Positions 10,001 through 17,901 of a stretch of 37,228 nt of DNA are shown here, piece after piece (within the stretch, counting starts at the first letter, position 1; each line of letters starts with the position of its first letter). A program made the translations under genes and the position numbers. A model generated the notes under the pieces. It did not search any database. It had not been told where the DNA came from and saw nothing but the letters and a program-made list of their open reading frames with translations. Source of the DNA: Armatimonadota bacterium (lineage in GTDB: Bacteria > Cloacimonadota > Cloacimonadia > Cloacimonadales > TCS61); the NCBI GenBank assembly GCA_013203665.1, contig JABMPU010000132.1:1-37228 (forward strand), given 5' to 3'.

Positions 10001-10669
10001 TTCGATTTCATCGGTCCTTTTGCACCGGGAGATTATTCTTTCATGGTAACAGCAGTATATGATGAAGGAGAATCTGAACCTGCGGAAGTTGTGGCTACAG
10101 TTGTTCTGAATCCACCGGAAAATCTGGTTGCAATGGGTTCCGGTAGCGATGTTATCCTTACCTGGGAACCTCCTATTATGGTTCGTGGATTGGATGAATA
10201 CAAAATTTACAAAAATGATATTCTCATCGGAACTACCACTGATGATTATTATATAGACACAGATGTGCTTGTTGGTATTTACACTTATGGAGTTTCTGCT
10301 CTTTATGCTGGCGGTTATGAATCTGATCCCATTGAAATAATTTTTGAACAGGTTAATACTGAAAATCCTCTGATTCCTATTTCAACGGCTCTGATTGGAA
10401 ATTATCCGAACCCGTTTAATCCTGAGACAACAATAAGTTTTGCTTTGAAAGCAGTTTCAGATGTTACTTTAAATATTTACAATACAAAGGGACAGAAAGT
10501 AAAAACAATATTGGCAGATAAATTAAATGCCGGTTATCATGATGTTGTTTGGAATGGAAGGGATGATAATAACCAGGAAGTTACAAGCGGTATTTATTTT
10601 ATGACTTTGGATGCTGTTGGAGAAATAGGCAGATATACAAGTGTAAAGAAAATTGTTTTGATGAAATAG
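7076..10669 (+). CDS. Exported M14 zinc carboxypeptidase with sorting domain
   Basis: The product has 1197 residues. A signal peptide ends near A-L-N-A-E-G. The peptidase domain covers roughly residues 90-365: zinc ligands H161 and E164 (G-G-I-H-G-D-E-V-G), a third His in V-V-H-T-T-Y-H (H259, or possibly H263), the N-P-D-G-R box and catalytic E334 in W-S-M-E-I-S. Two carboxypeptidase-regulatory-like beta domains (G-x-V-T-D-x-x-T-G) begin near residues 370 and 845, with a jelly-roll-like region between them. Two fibronectin-III-like segments precede the C-terminal sorting domain from about residue 1108 (N-Y-P-N-P-F-N-P-E-T-T to I-V-L-M-K). It should be secreted or surface-held and degrade peptides. 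A basic insert at residues 944-955 is encoded by simple AAAATC-type repeats. Confidence 0.92.
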   Translation: MRKFVLLFILSILVFALNAEGWRLNEMEVRVFYNNQSELAKLAELRLNGDIYPNGEALLFVIPSELEMIKSTGLRYKIEREDLNEFSRNFWQSMDPTRVAYHTYEEIVALADSLAATFPDICEKHMFGTSVQGRELGALKISDNVSLDENEAEVMFDGGIHGDEVGCSENCIRFARDLCRDYSTDPYIADLIDNREIWIYYSVNPDGRVADSRYNANGVDLNRDAGYMWDGWGGSSGAFSQVESKALRDATYGRQFVVHTTYHSGTEFISCPWSYRADQCPDFGHILQLAGIYSSTSGYANMQYGQGCTGMYPINGSTKDTNYGAAGSISWSMEISYDKDPPTSQIMMFYNYNKPAMLAMIEYSGYGLEGIVTDVNTGDPVTAAVFINDYFPLYTDPAVGDYHKYVLPGTYNITIVANGYETQTITGVTVTSNSSITTDFQLTPQDGQFVYRICSSHIPDNNTADEGDTPGVIGAPDNRNYSIGKDGWVVLDMQFPVIDGPGNDVKIYEGDTSPEGYDCYASETIDGPWQSLGAGNGTTEFDLAIGGLIDAQFIKIVDDGDGSQTAPDAGFDLDAIESISDIAGVYIALLGYEIDEMIGNNNGFIDPGETIDMLVSIRNNGTQLAEDVIGLLSTTSTYVFMNNDDVDFGDLNAGQTGFGIFTFTVDTVTPIGELLAFNLNITANAGTYSTDFGITCVVGIMIEDFENNNFLSFDWEFGGNADWITTTGAYEGMYCAKSGSISHNQSTSLTLTADVVADGEISFYRKVSSEANYDYLRFYVDNTQLGSWSGTSGWNQETYPVSAGNHTFKWEYTKDVYVSTGDDCGWIDYIVFPPISTFNIGTVEGTVTDIDTGLPIEGADISGLALSGPDGTYTFDIAPGTHNFTCTADGYYDLTIEDVEVITNQVVIVDFEMEPVVILYPPQNLTATVIDYNSIIRLTWSIETRTKTKIKNQRELIGFNVYYDGSLLGFTPGPPFDFIGPFAPGDYSFMVTAVYDEGESEPAEVVATVVLNPPENLVAMGSGSDVILTWEPPIMVRGLDEYKIYKNDILIGTTTDDYYIDTDVLVGIYTYGVSALYAGGYESDPIEIIFEQVNTENPLIPISTALIGNYPNPFNPETTISFALKAVSDVTLNIYNTKGQKVKTILADKLNAGYHDVVWNGRDDNNQEVTSGIYFMTLDAVGEIGRYTSVKKIVLMK

Positions 10670-10683
10670 ACCTCACCCTAAAT

Positions 10684-10708
10684 CCCTCTCCTAAAAAACA
10701 GGAGAGGG
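10684..10708 (+). terminator. Hairpin terminator after the carboxypeptidase gene
   Basis: CCCTCTCCT (10684-10692) pairs perfectly with AGGAGAGGG (10700-10708) over a 7-base loop, followed by ACTTTTTC. It begins 15 bp after the stop codon and lies between two converging genes. The T-run serves only the plus strand. The surrounding CCTCACCCTAAATCCCTCTCC is also a common dispersed repeat, so it may be a repeat used as a terminator. Confidence 0.55.
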
Positions 10709-10724
10709 ACTTTTTCAGTTCTTA

Positions 10725-10765
10725 ACTCGAGTCGAATTGTTCTTTTTCAGATTCTACTCGAAAGG
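10725..10765. repeat. CTCGAGTCGA...ACTCGAAAGG repeat, copy 1
   Basis: A 41-bp element starts with ACTCGAGTCGA and ends with ACTCGAAAGG, so its ends can pair as TCGAGT/ACTCGA. A second copy in the same orientation lies at 14860-14898. The two copies bracket the two-gene ATPase operon. Confidence 0.5.
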
Positions 10766-10786
10766 ATTAGAGTCTACAGGCAAACG

Positions 10787-13510
10787 CTAAATATTCTCCC
10801 TCTGAATCTTAATTTTTTCAACAGTTTCTTTGAATATCGGATCTTTCATCATTCTCTGCACATCCGGGTCTTTCTCATCAATCAAAGCGGTTGGGATATA
10901 AAAGTGTGATTCTGCGATTGGATGATACTCTTTATTGATAAGTTTTAAAACCTGCTCAGTCTTTTCTGCGCTTTTCTTTTCTTTTACTGCATAAGCATAA
11001 ATTAACATTAGTGATTTATTGAATATATCCTCTCTCTGATTTTCATTTTCAAATTCAATATGTTTTATTATATTAATCCATAAACTTGCAAATTCCATAT
11101 ACTTCGAATCTGTTGAACTTACAGCTTCGATGAGATTAAAAAGTGCAGAGAAAGATATAACTAAAGGATAAGGACTTTTTAAATCCTCCAGGATTTTCCA
11201 ACTTTTTTCGGAAAAATAGGTTTTAATTACTTCATTTTGTTTGAAATGTAGAAGGATGAGGATATGCTTCAATATCCTCCCTATAGATATTCCTTTATTA
11301 AATAGATTTTGAATAGAATCAGATACTTTGAAGTTATCAGCAATAAATTTATACAAAAAATCATAAGTAGGTTTTATAAAAATTGGAAAAACTTCTATCT
11401 TTAATGTAAATAATTGAAAATCTTTTATAAATTTATCAATTTTTTTTAAATGAGCATAAGACATTCCTCTATTATGATAAACAAATACATATTCAGGATT
11501 TAATTCAATTGCTTTTGTATAATTCTTGATTGCTTTATCATATTCTTTTAAAGTTAAATAACTATTTCCTCTATTGTTATAAGTTAAAGCATCATTAGGA
11601 TTTAATTCAATTGCTTTTGTATAATCCTTGATTGCTTCATCATATTGTTTTAAATTTGAATAACTGTTTCCTCTATTGTAATAAGCAGCATCATCTTCAG
11701 GATTTAATTCAATTGCTTTTGTATAATCCGCAATTGCTTTTTTATATTCTTTTAATTCATCATAACAAATTCCTCGATTGTAATAAGTATAAGCATCTTC
11801 TGGTTTCAATTTGATCGCTTTGTTGAAATCCTCAATTGCTTTTGTATATTCATTTAGCTCTGTATAACAAATTCCTCGATTGATATATATAATGTCATCT
11901 TTAGAATCTAATTCTATTACTTTTGAAAAAGAATTTATTGCTTCAGAATATTTTTCTAATTCTCTATTGATAAATCCTTTGGTCCCATAATAAAAGATTT
12001 TCGGGATTATTTTATTATACTTTTCTAAAAGAGATAGACTTTCTTTAAATTTACCAGCTGTGAATAAGTTAATAATATTATCCATTACTTTATCCGGTTT
12101 CTCATCAGTGCCTAAATTTTTATTCTTCAAAATCTCAAAATACTTTTTCACATCATCCTTTTCTTGCCATTCCAAAGCTTTCTTAAAAATCTCAAGTTCA
12201 GATCGAATAAAAACTTTATCTTCAAGTTCTCCTTTCGAAGTCAGATTTTCCAATTCCCCAATTTTCAGTTGAATTTTCTTCGCTGGATAAATGAAACTCA
12301 AAAATTCTGAAATCCAGCTTGCTTTCTCCTGATATATTCCGCCAAGCCTCATTTGGTACCATACTCGGTAAATGTACTCATTCATAATAAAAAGATCATT
12401 TTTTAATTTATCTACTTTTTCCGTTCTTAACCAATGTGTACTTTTTAATTTATTAACTTGAGCATTCACTATATTATCCGGTAGATTACAAGATTCTCCA
12501 ATATCCTTAGTTGATAGTAAAGGGAAGATGTGAAGACAAAGAGAATCGATAATCAACCTCTGTTGGTGAGCTAAAGTTTCAGTTTCTTTCTGAAAATATA
12601 GGGTAAGATCAGAAATAAATATTTTCATCATTTCTTTAATTCCCTTAACTTCGCCGTTTTCCAAGAATTTATATAACATTATGATCAGTCTGGGATTGCC
12701 GCCGGAAAGTAAACCGAAAACGCTGATATCTGATTTCATTTCCTTTAGATTCTTTTTCAATTTGTTAGCATTATAAATATCACAAAAATTATTGAGCATT
12801 TTCATTATTTCATCGCTGTTCATTCCTTCCAATTTTCGGGTTCTGAAAAAATGATAGAAAGGCATGCCATAATCTGCTAATTTTCCGGGAATTTGAACAG
12901 CAGAAGCTATCCAGATCATCAAATCAGGATATTGATAAAAAATATCTCGCAATCGTTTCTGATCATTTTCTGTGATTTGTTTACTGAAAACTTCCTGTAA
13001 GTTTTCAATTAAGAAGATAAATTTTCTTTTTACTGATTTACCCAATTCCAAAAAGACATTCAAATATTTTTCAGTTAATTCATTTTCCTGCTCTTTTCTT
13101 TGTTTTGCATCACCTGTAATTTTAGTTTTATCTATAGCTTCAATCTCGGTTTTAAATTTGCCACAATTAATTATGTTTTTCTGACAGTCCAATTCAGAGA
13201 TAATTAGAGATGCGAATTTTTTAAATAACCTGTATAAGCTGTTTACCGTAAATAATTCTTCGGGGCAGAGAATTGGAATCCATTTCTTAGAAAGTTTTTC
13301 ATCCTCTTTGATTTTGTGATAAATCAAGGTTAGAGCGTGAGATTTTCCCATTCCTCTTGCACCGTAGATCAGCCAAGATTGATTTGTTAATTTCCCTTTT
13401 TTATCAGGATTTAAACTTTTCATTATTTGATCTACAACTTTCTGTGAAATGAATTCTGTTGCCTTCAATTCTTTGTAACTTTTTAATCTTGGGTCCCAAG
13501 GATATTGCAT
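10787..13510 (-). CDS. P-loop ATPase with central TPR array, STAND-like
   Basis: The product has 907 residues. The Walker A motif is G-A-R-G-M-G-K-S (residues 50-57). The Walker B strand is F-I-F-L-I-E-N (164-170), with Glu where Asp is usual. A helical region follows (I-A-S-A-V-Q-I-P sensor-like strand, G-L-L-S-G-G-N-P-R-L), then a winged-helix-like stretch near residues 330-395. Five to six TPR units of 34 residues cover about 505-705, and a helical tail closes the protein. An NTPase followed by repeats is the layout of STAND-type signalling ATPases, in which repeats often sense a ligand. The gene starts 3 bp after the stop of its partner ATPase gene, and its AAAGGAG site lies inside that gene's last codons, so the pair is translationally coupled. 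No specific family was recognised and the function is unknown. Confidence 0.75.
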   Translation of the reverse strand: MQYPWDPRLKSYKELKATEFISQKVVDQIMKSLNPDKKGKLTNQSWLIYGARGMGKSHALTLIYHKIKEDEKLSKKWIPILCPEELFTVNSLYRLFKKFASLIISELDCQKNIINCGKFKTEIEAIDKTKITGDAKQRKEQENELTEKYLNVFLELGKSVKRKFIFLIENLQEVFSKQITENDQKRLRDIFYQYPDLMIWIASAVQIPGKLADYGMPFYHFFRTRKLEGMNSDEIMKMLNNFCDIYNANKLKKNLKEMKSDISVFGLLSGGNPRLIIMLYKFLENGEVKGIKEMMKIFISDLTLYFQKETETLAHQQRLIIDSLCLHIFPLLSTKDIGESCNLPDNIVNAQVNKLKSTHWLRTEKVDKLKNDLFIMNEYIYRVWYQMRLGGIYQEKASWISEFLSFIYPAKKIQLKIGELENLTSKGELEDKVFIRSELEIFKKALEWQEKDDVKKYFEILKNKNLGTDEKPDKVMDNIINLFTAGKFKESLSLLEKYNKIIPKIFYYGTKGFINRELEKYSEAINSFSKVIELDSKDDIIYINRGICYTELNEYTKAIEDFNKAIKLKPEDAYTYYNRGICYDELKEYKKAIADYTKAIELNPEDDAAYYNRGNSYSNLKQYDEAIKDYTKAIELNPNDALTYNNRGNSYLTLKEYDKAIKNYTKAIELNPEYVFVYHNRGMSYAHLKKIDKFIKDFQLFTLKIEVFPIFIKPTYDFLYKFIADNFKVSDSIQNLFNKGISIGRILKHILILLHFKQNEVIKTYFSEKSWKILEDLKSPYPLVISFSALFNLIEAVSSTDSKYMEFASLWINIIKHIEFENENQREDIFNKSLMLIYAYAVKEKKSAEKTEQVLKLINKEYHPIAESHFYIPTALIDEKDPDVQRMMKDPIFKETVEKIKIQRENI
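11495..11800. repeat. 102-bp tandem repeats encoding TPR units
   Basis: Inside the TPR-ATPase gene the segment AGGATTTAATTCAATTGC recurs at 11495, 11597 and 11699, exactly 102 bp (34 codons) apart. The surrounding sequence is also highly similar. The match at DNA level points to recent internal duplication of TPR units. Confidence 0.8.
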
Positions 13511-13513
13511 TTT

Positions 13514-14659
13514 TTATCTCCTTTCAAAATGTTTTTTCTCTCTCCACCAACCAGCCATCAGTTTGGAAAGAAACGCATAATCTTCACCTTCTTTCTTGAT
13601 GTATGCTTCTTCTTCGAGACGATTTAGAAGTTCATCCAATTGTTCTCTATTTATTTCATTATCAACAAAAGAATACAGATCGTCGAAATCTAATTTGTCG
13701 TGTGAAAGATGACTCAAAATGATCTTTGCCGGTTTTTCAAGTTTCTCCTCTTTTAGATATTTATTTAATCGATCGTGAAACTGTTCCAACCCGAATTCAT
13801 CAAGTTGCCTGAATCTCTTTATTGCTACTTTTAGATTATTGATGGTTATTACTTTATTTTCAGGAGAAATATCCATTATATTGTCTGCCAGAAGTTGGAT
13901 AAAATACGGCATTCCATCTTCAATATAAGGCAGAATATAATTTTGTTCCTTTTTGTTTAATTCATAATCAATTGAAAAAAGTAAACACCGAAATAAGAGT
14001 AAACTGCTACTTTTTGAAAACAAAGAGAATTTAAATGTTTTATACTCGTTCAACTTATCTGAAAGACCGAGTTTGGAAACCGTTCTAATGAGATTTATCG
14101 AACCGGTTAGAACAGTTTTTAATTTATCACATTCGTTCCTGAAATCCCTAAATCTTCCAAGGAAAGATTCAACTGTTCCGTTTTTTTTCAAATTTATTAT
14201 AAAATCTGGAAATTCATCTATGAATAGTATGAATTGTTCTTTCTTAAATATTTTAATTAACTTATCCACAATTTGATCATTTGTTTCTTTTATTTGACCA
14301 AGCTTAACTCCCTTTATTTCTGGAATGATCTCAGTGATTTTATTCCATTTATTTTTCATAAAATCCAAAGCTTTTTCATTTTTGCAATATTCAATGGTTT
14401 GAGCGTAAATTCTTTTATAAAAATTTTCTTCTGTTTGGCAGCCTTGAACAGCTAAATATAATATTGGTGATCCTTGGTTTCGCTTAATAAACTCTTTCAT
14501 AAAGCTTGTTTTTCCTGTCCGTCTTATTTGGGAAATAACAATATGTTTTGTCGAGTTCAATCTTCTTTTGAATGATTCGAATTCTTTTTCTCTATTAAAG
14601 AAGTCTTTTCCAGAAACTGCTGCGCCTGTATTGATATCAATTTTTCTCAAATGTTCCAT
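13514..14659 (-). CDS. AAA/archaeal-type ATPase with C-terminal winged helix
   Basis: The product has 381 residues. The start at 14659 has GGAGGA six bases upstream; an earlier in-frame start at 14692 would add eleven residues without a ribosome site. An N-terminal F-F-N-R-E-K-E-F box precedes the Walker A strand, V-I-S-Q-I-R-R-T-G-K-T-S (G49-K50-T51). Walker B is F-I-L-F-I-D-E-F (D148, E149). A helical lid follows, and the last ~70 residues (I-L-S-H-L-S-H-D-K-L-D-F to A-Y-I-K-K) look like a winged helix. This is the arrangement of archaeal-type ATPase_2-like proteins, whose roles are mostly unknown. It leads a two-gene operon with the TPR-ATPase. Three operator-like repeats lie about 80-125 bp upstream. 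Confidence 0.78.
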   Translation of the reverse strand: MEHLRKIDINTGAAVSGKDFFNREKEFESFKRRLNSTKHIVISQIRRTGKTSFMKEFIKRNQGSPILYLAVQGCQTEENFYKRIYAQTIEYCKNEKALDFMKNKWNKITEIIPEIKGVKLGQIKETNDQIVDKLIKIFKKEQFILFIDEFPDFIINLKKNGTVESFLGRFRDFRNECDKLKTVLTGSINLIRTVSKLGLSDKLNEYKTFKFSLFSKSSSLLLFRCLLFSIDYELNKKEQNYILPYIEDGMPYFIQLLADNIMDISPENKVITINNLKVAIKRFRQLDEFGLEQFHDRLNKYLKEEKLEKPAKIILSHLSHDKLDFDDLYSFVDNEINREQLDELLNRLEEEAYIKKEGEDYAFLSKLMAGWWREKKHFERR

Positions 14660-14741
14660 TATCTTCCTCCAATTTATCTGAAGACAAAACAATATTTGAG
14701 AACATAATTGTCAATAAATAATTTTATTTTATAACGATTCC

Positions 14742-14783
14742 GTTATTAAACAAAGCTGTTATCAAACAAAATTGTTATTAAAC
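14742..14783. promoter_or_regulatory. Three 16-bp-spaced operator-like repeats
   Basis: GTTATTAAAC (14742-14751), GTTATCAAAC (14758-14767) and GTTATTAAAC (14774-14783) repeat with an exact 16-bp period. Each is partly palindromic (GTT...AAC). Weaker partial matches flank the array at about 14726 and 14790. The array lies 83-124 bp upstream of the ATPase operon start, in the place expected for regulator binding. A TTGACA on the minus strand (14709-14714) lies between the array and the gene but has no good -10 partner, so the promoter is unresolved. Confidence 0.5.
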
Positions 14784-14859
14784 GAATTCGTTTTTACTTT
14801 TGAGGGATTAAAACAACTATAATTCTGGATTATATCTTTTTACATGTAAAATTTGGTAG

Positions 14860-14898
14860 CTCGAGTCGACATCACTTCGTTCTTCTCAACTCGAAAGG
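14860..14898. repeat. CTCGAGTCGA...ACTCGAAAGG repeat, copy 2
   Basis: This is the second copy of the element at 10725-10765, in the same orientation. The ten bases at each end are conserved and the middle has diverged. The ends can pair as TCGAGT/ACTCGA. It lies between the ATPase operon and the cyclophilin gene. Confidence 0.5.
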
Positions 14899-14911
14899 TA
14901 AAATCTAAGGT

Positions 14912-16009
14912 TTATTTTAATAAAATCATCTTTCTAATTTCTTGATAATCTCCGGATTTCAGTTCATAAAAATATATTCCTGAAGAAACAGATTTGCCGG
15001 AATCATCCGTACCGTTCCAGACAACTTTATTCATTCCTAATTTCAAATTCCTCATTGCAAATTGCTTCACCTTTTGTCCTTTCAGATTGTAGATGACAAG
15101 CTCTGCGTTCTCAGCGTCCTCTGCTATGACATTAAATGAGATAATTGTCTCAGGATTAAATGGGTTGGGAGTATTCTGAAATAAATAATTTGTATTCGAA
15201 CAAATTTGTTCTTCAATATTTGTGTTATTTACAAAAACATACCACGCTGTGGGATATTCATAATTCCCATTGAAAACTATAGATTCAATTATGTATTCTC
15301 CATCATTTTCAAAAGTTACGCTAAAAATAAAATCGGATTCATCCTGAAGTACATCATCAATATACCAGAAATACTCAAGATTTTCATCATCCGATAATAC
15401 TCCGAAAACTATTGATTCACCTTCGTCTATGTATAAAGAATCATCTTCCGGTATAATTGCATAAAGCTGAGGTGTAACAATTCTAATGCTGTCTATATCA
15501 ACATCGATTAGAGGTTTATTCGGTGGATTTCCGCCAGCACCAGTGGTTGGAACCACACTTATATCATTTACTACATCCATTCCTTGAATCACGTTACCAA
15601 AGGCAGCATAACTCCAGTTAAGCCAGGAAGTGGGAACAACAGTGATAAAATATTGTGAACCGGCAGAATTAGGTGAACCTGTATTTGCCATACCAATCAC
15701 ACCCGGTTCATCAAACAACAGGTCCGGATGAAATTCGTCGGGGATAGTATAGCCGGGACCACCATAACCTGTTCCATAAGGACATCCATCCTGGATCATG
15801 AAATCTGCAATTACGCGGTGAAATATCAGACCATCATAAAAGTTTGAATTTGTAAGATCCATAAAATTTCCAGCAGTTATCGGAACCAGGTCTTCCCTGA
15901 GCATAACCTGGAAAGAACCCATTGAAGTATGCCACTCTGCGATACTCTGAGCCCAGATGCAGTTTGTAAAAACTATTACTAAGATCAAAAATAATTTGTT
16001 AATTTTCAT
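14912..16009 (-). CDS. Exported cyclophilin-type prolyl isomerase with sorting domain
   Basis: The product has 365 residues and starts after AGGAGGAG. A signal peptide ends at W-A-Q (about residue 20). The cyclophilin domain spans about 22-180, with the active-site pattern intact: F-H-R (R65), F-M-I-Q-D-G, G-S-Q-Y-F-I-T (Q119) and S-W-L (W129), the position of the drug-binding Trp in human cyclophilin A. A PKD-like beta domain follows (about 185-265), then a type IX-like sorting domain (N-T-P-N-P-F-N-P-E to M-I-L-L-K). The enzyme would catalyse prolyl cis-trans isomerisation outside the cell or on the surface. The sorting domain contains an A-E-D-A-E-N-A-E stretch encoded by a 9-bp-periodic DNA repeat (15099-15125), matching the intergenic repeat type. 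Confidence 0.92.
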   Translation of the reverse strand: MKINKLFLILVIVFTNCIWAQSIAEWHTSMGSFQVMLREDLVPITAGNFMDLTNSNFYDGLIFHRVIADFMIQDGCPYGTGYGGPGYTIPDEFHPDLLFDEPGVIGMANTGSPNSAGSQYFITVVPTSWLNWSYAAFGNVIQGMDVVNDISVVPTTGAGGNPPNKPLIDVDIDSIRIVTPQLYAIIPEDDSLYIDEGESIVFGVLSDDENLEYFWYIDDVLQDESDFIFSVTFENDGEYIIESIVFNGNYEYPTAWYVFVNNTNIEEQICSNTNYLFQNTPNPFNPETIISFNVIAEDAENAELVIYNLKGQKVKQFAMRNLKLGMNKVVWNGTDDSGKSVSSGIYFYELKSGDYQEIRKMILLK

Positions 16010-16115
16010 AACTCCTCCTGATAGAATTAAGTTCGGACTCGAGAGAAAATACTACAAGAGTTTTGTAAAGATTTTTCTACAAATAGAAACACATTTTAAA
16101 ATTAAAGAACTGATT

Positions 16116-17882
16116 TTATTTCAATAAAATCATCTTTCGAATAGCTTCAGTTTCTTCATTAACATTCAATTTATAAAAATATATTCCTGATGAAACGGGT
16201 TTACTTGTTTGGTCTGTACCATCCCAAACTATTGAAGATTGACCATTGAATATTGAAAACTGTCGTATTTTCTGACCTTTCAAATTATAGATTTCTAATT
16301 CCATTTGTTCATTTTGTTCGATGCTGAATTCTATTGTTGTGGTTGGGTTGAATGGATTCGGGTAATTCTGGTTAAGTTTTGTAGCTAGTGGGATTAAATC
16401 ATCATTTGCACCTACAACAACATTCTGATTTTCATAAGCTCCCATATCAATTCTTCCACCGTACACTCGAGGATTTTCAGCCAGATCATACTCAGGCAGA
16501 TTCAAACCGGTTGTATCTGGAATTCCTGTATTAACACAGGGAGATAAATCTTGAAGAGAGAATGGATAATCTCCAGTTCCAACAAATAATGGGTCTTCAT
16601 CAATATTGCCAGCACCCCAATTCAAGGTTGAAAGAGGACTAACACCAATGGAGTCAATTCCGTCCTGCACATCACAATAATTTACGGTTAAAGTTCCACC
16701 CTGGTCATTCTGTTCAGTCAAACCGATTTGTTCAAAGCTATTTCCCCAGAAAATACAATTGGTTAATGTAGCTATTCCACCACCTCCCACGGTTAGTCCT
16801 GCACCGGAAGCAGCGGAATTATCAACGAAAGTACAATTCACAAAGTCTACATTAGCTCCGCTCCAAACTGTTGGACCACCGCTATTCCAATTGCTACCCC
16901 CTGTATTGGCTATATTGGAACTGAATAAACAATTCATTACTTTACCTGTACTGCCGGTATTAAATGCTCCACCTGCTGTGTAGTTTACTGCTTCGTTTTC
17001 TGAAATTGTACAATTTGTAAGTTCAAAAATCACACCTTCCCCTCTAAATCTAAAAGCAGTATTACTCATGCTGGAATTTCCAAGGAAATAACTATTTCTA
17101 ACAAAGGCTTCAATCGTGGTATTCAATCCATCAGCCAAATAGACACCAACTCCAGCCGTTCCCGGGCTTTGATTTTCCATAAAATAGCAATGCTCGATCT
17201 CCACATCATAAATATTTAAGTTATCTGAGTTAACATAATAATTGATCGCCCCACTGTGATCACTTATTGCTTCATTCTCATAGAAAACGCAATTTTCAAG
17301 ATGCATGTTTGAATTTATACAATAGATTCCACCAGCTATATTATCAGCGACATTATAACTCAGAAGCACACTGTTCATTGTCAATTCAGAAAAATCATTA
17401 CAATAAATTCCTGCTCCACGCAGTGCTGTATTTTCTGTGATTACAAGATATTCTAACGTCGGTTGAGATTCATTGACTATTACAATTCCACCACCAAACT
17501 GATCTTGATTTCCGCTACCATTTGTAATAGTGAAACCAGTTAAAACTGCGGTATCATTCTCTCCATTTTCAAATGTAACCACCGTACCATTTTGATTTCC
17601 GTCAATAATGGTTTGGTTCACCTGAACTGTATCCTGGGTGATAATGTAATTGGAAGCAACCACAATGTTTTTCCCGTCGAAATTGATGTTTTCTTCATAA
17701 GTTCCTTCTGCTACCAGTACTGTGTCAGCATCAACTGCTGCATAGATTCCATTCTGAATCGTTGGTTGATCGGCTGGAACGTTGATGATGGTGGAGTACA
17801 AACAAGTTGTTACTACTAATAAAACAAAAAACAAAATAAGTGTTTTCCCCGACAAAACGGGATTAATCATAGATTTTAACAT
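16116..17882 (-). CDS. Exported right-handed beta-helix protein with sorting domain
   Basis: The product has 588 residues. The ATG at 17882 is chosen because AGGAGG lies just upstream and the sequence then enters a signal peptide (L-I-L-F-F-V-L-L-V-V). The body begins with I-I-N-V-P-A-D-Q-P-T-I-Q-N-G-I, the usual opening of a pectate-lyase-like beta helix, and continues with ~23-residue coils rich in N, G, C and I (for example G-G-G-I-V-I-V-N-E-S, G-A-G-I-Y-C-N-D). No catalytic residues of a known lyase were found, so it may be an adhesin or a glycan-binding surface protein. It ends with a sorting domain (N-Y-P-N-P-F-N-P-T-T-T to M-I-L-L-K). The gene lies 19 bp after the preceding envelope gene and is likely cotranscribed with it. 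Confidence 0.88.
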   Translation of the reverse strand: MLKSMINPVLSGKTLILFFVLLVVTTCLYSTIINVPADQPTIQNGIYAAVDADTVLVAEGTYEENINFDGKNIVVASNYIITQDTVQVNQTIIDGNQNGTVVTFENGENDTAVLTGFTITNGSGNQDQFGGGIVIVNESQPTLEYLVITENTALRGAGIYCNDFSELTMNSVLLSYNVADNIAGGIYCINSNMHLENCVFYENEAISDHSGAINYYVNSDNLNIYDVEIEHCYFMENQSPGTAGVGVYLADGLNTTIEAFVRNSYFLGNSSMSNTAFRFRGEGVIFELTNCTISENEAVNYTAGGAFNTGSTGKVMNCLFSSNIANTGGSNWNSGGPTVWSGANVDFVNCTFVDNSAASGAGLTVGGGGIATLTNCIFWGNSFEQIGLTEQNDQGGTLTVNYCDVQDGIDSIGVSPLSTLNWGAGNIDEDPLFVGTGDYPFSLQDLSPCVNTGIPDTTGLNLPEYDLAENPRVYGGRIDMGAYENQNVVVGANDDLIPLATKLNQNYPNPFNPTTTIEFSIEQNEQMELEIYNLKGQKIRQFSIFNGQSSIVWDGTDQTSKPVSSGIYFYKLNVNEETEAIRKMILLK

Positions 17883-17901
17883 GAGACCTCCTTTTTTTTG
17901 G

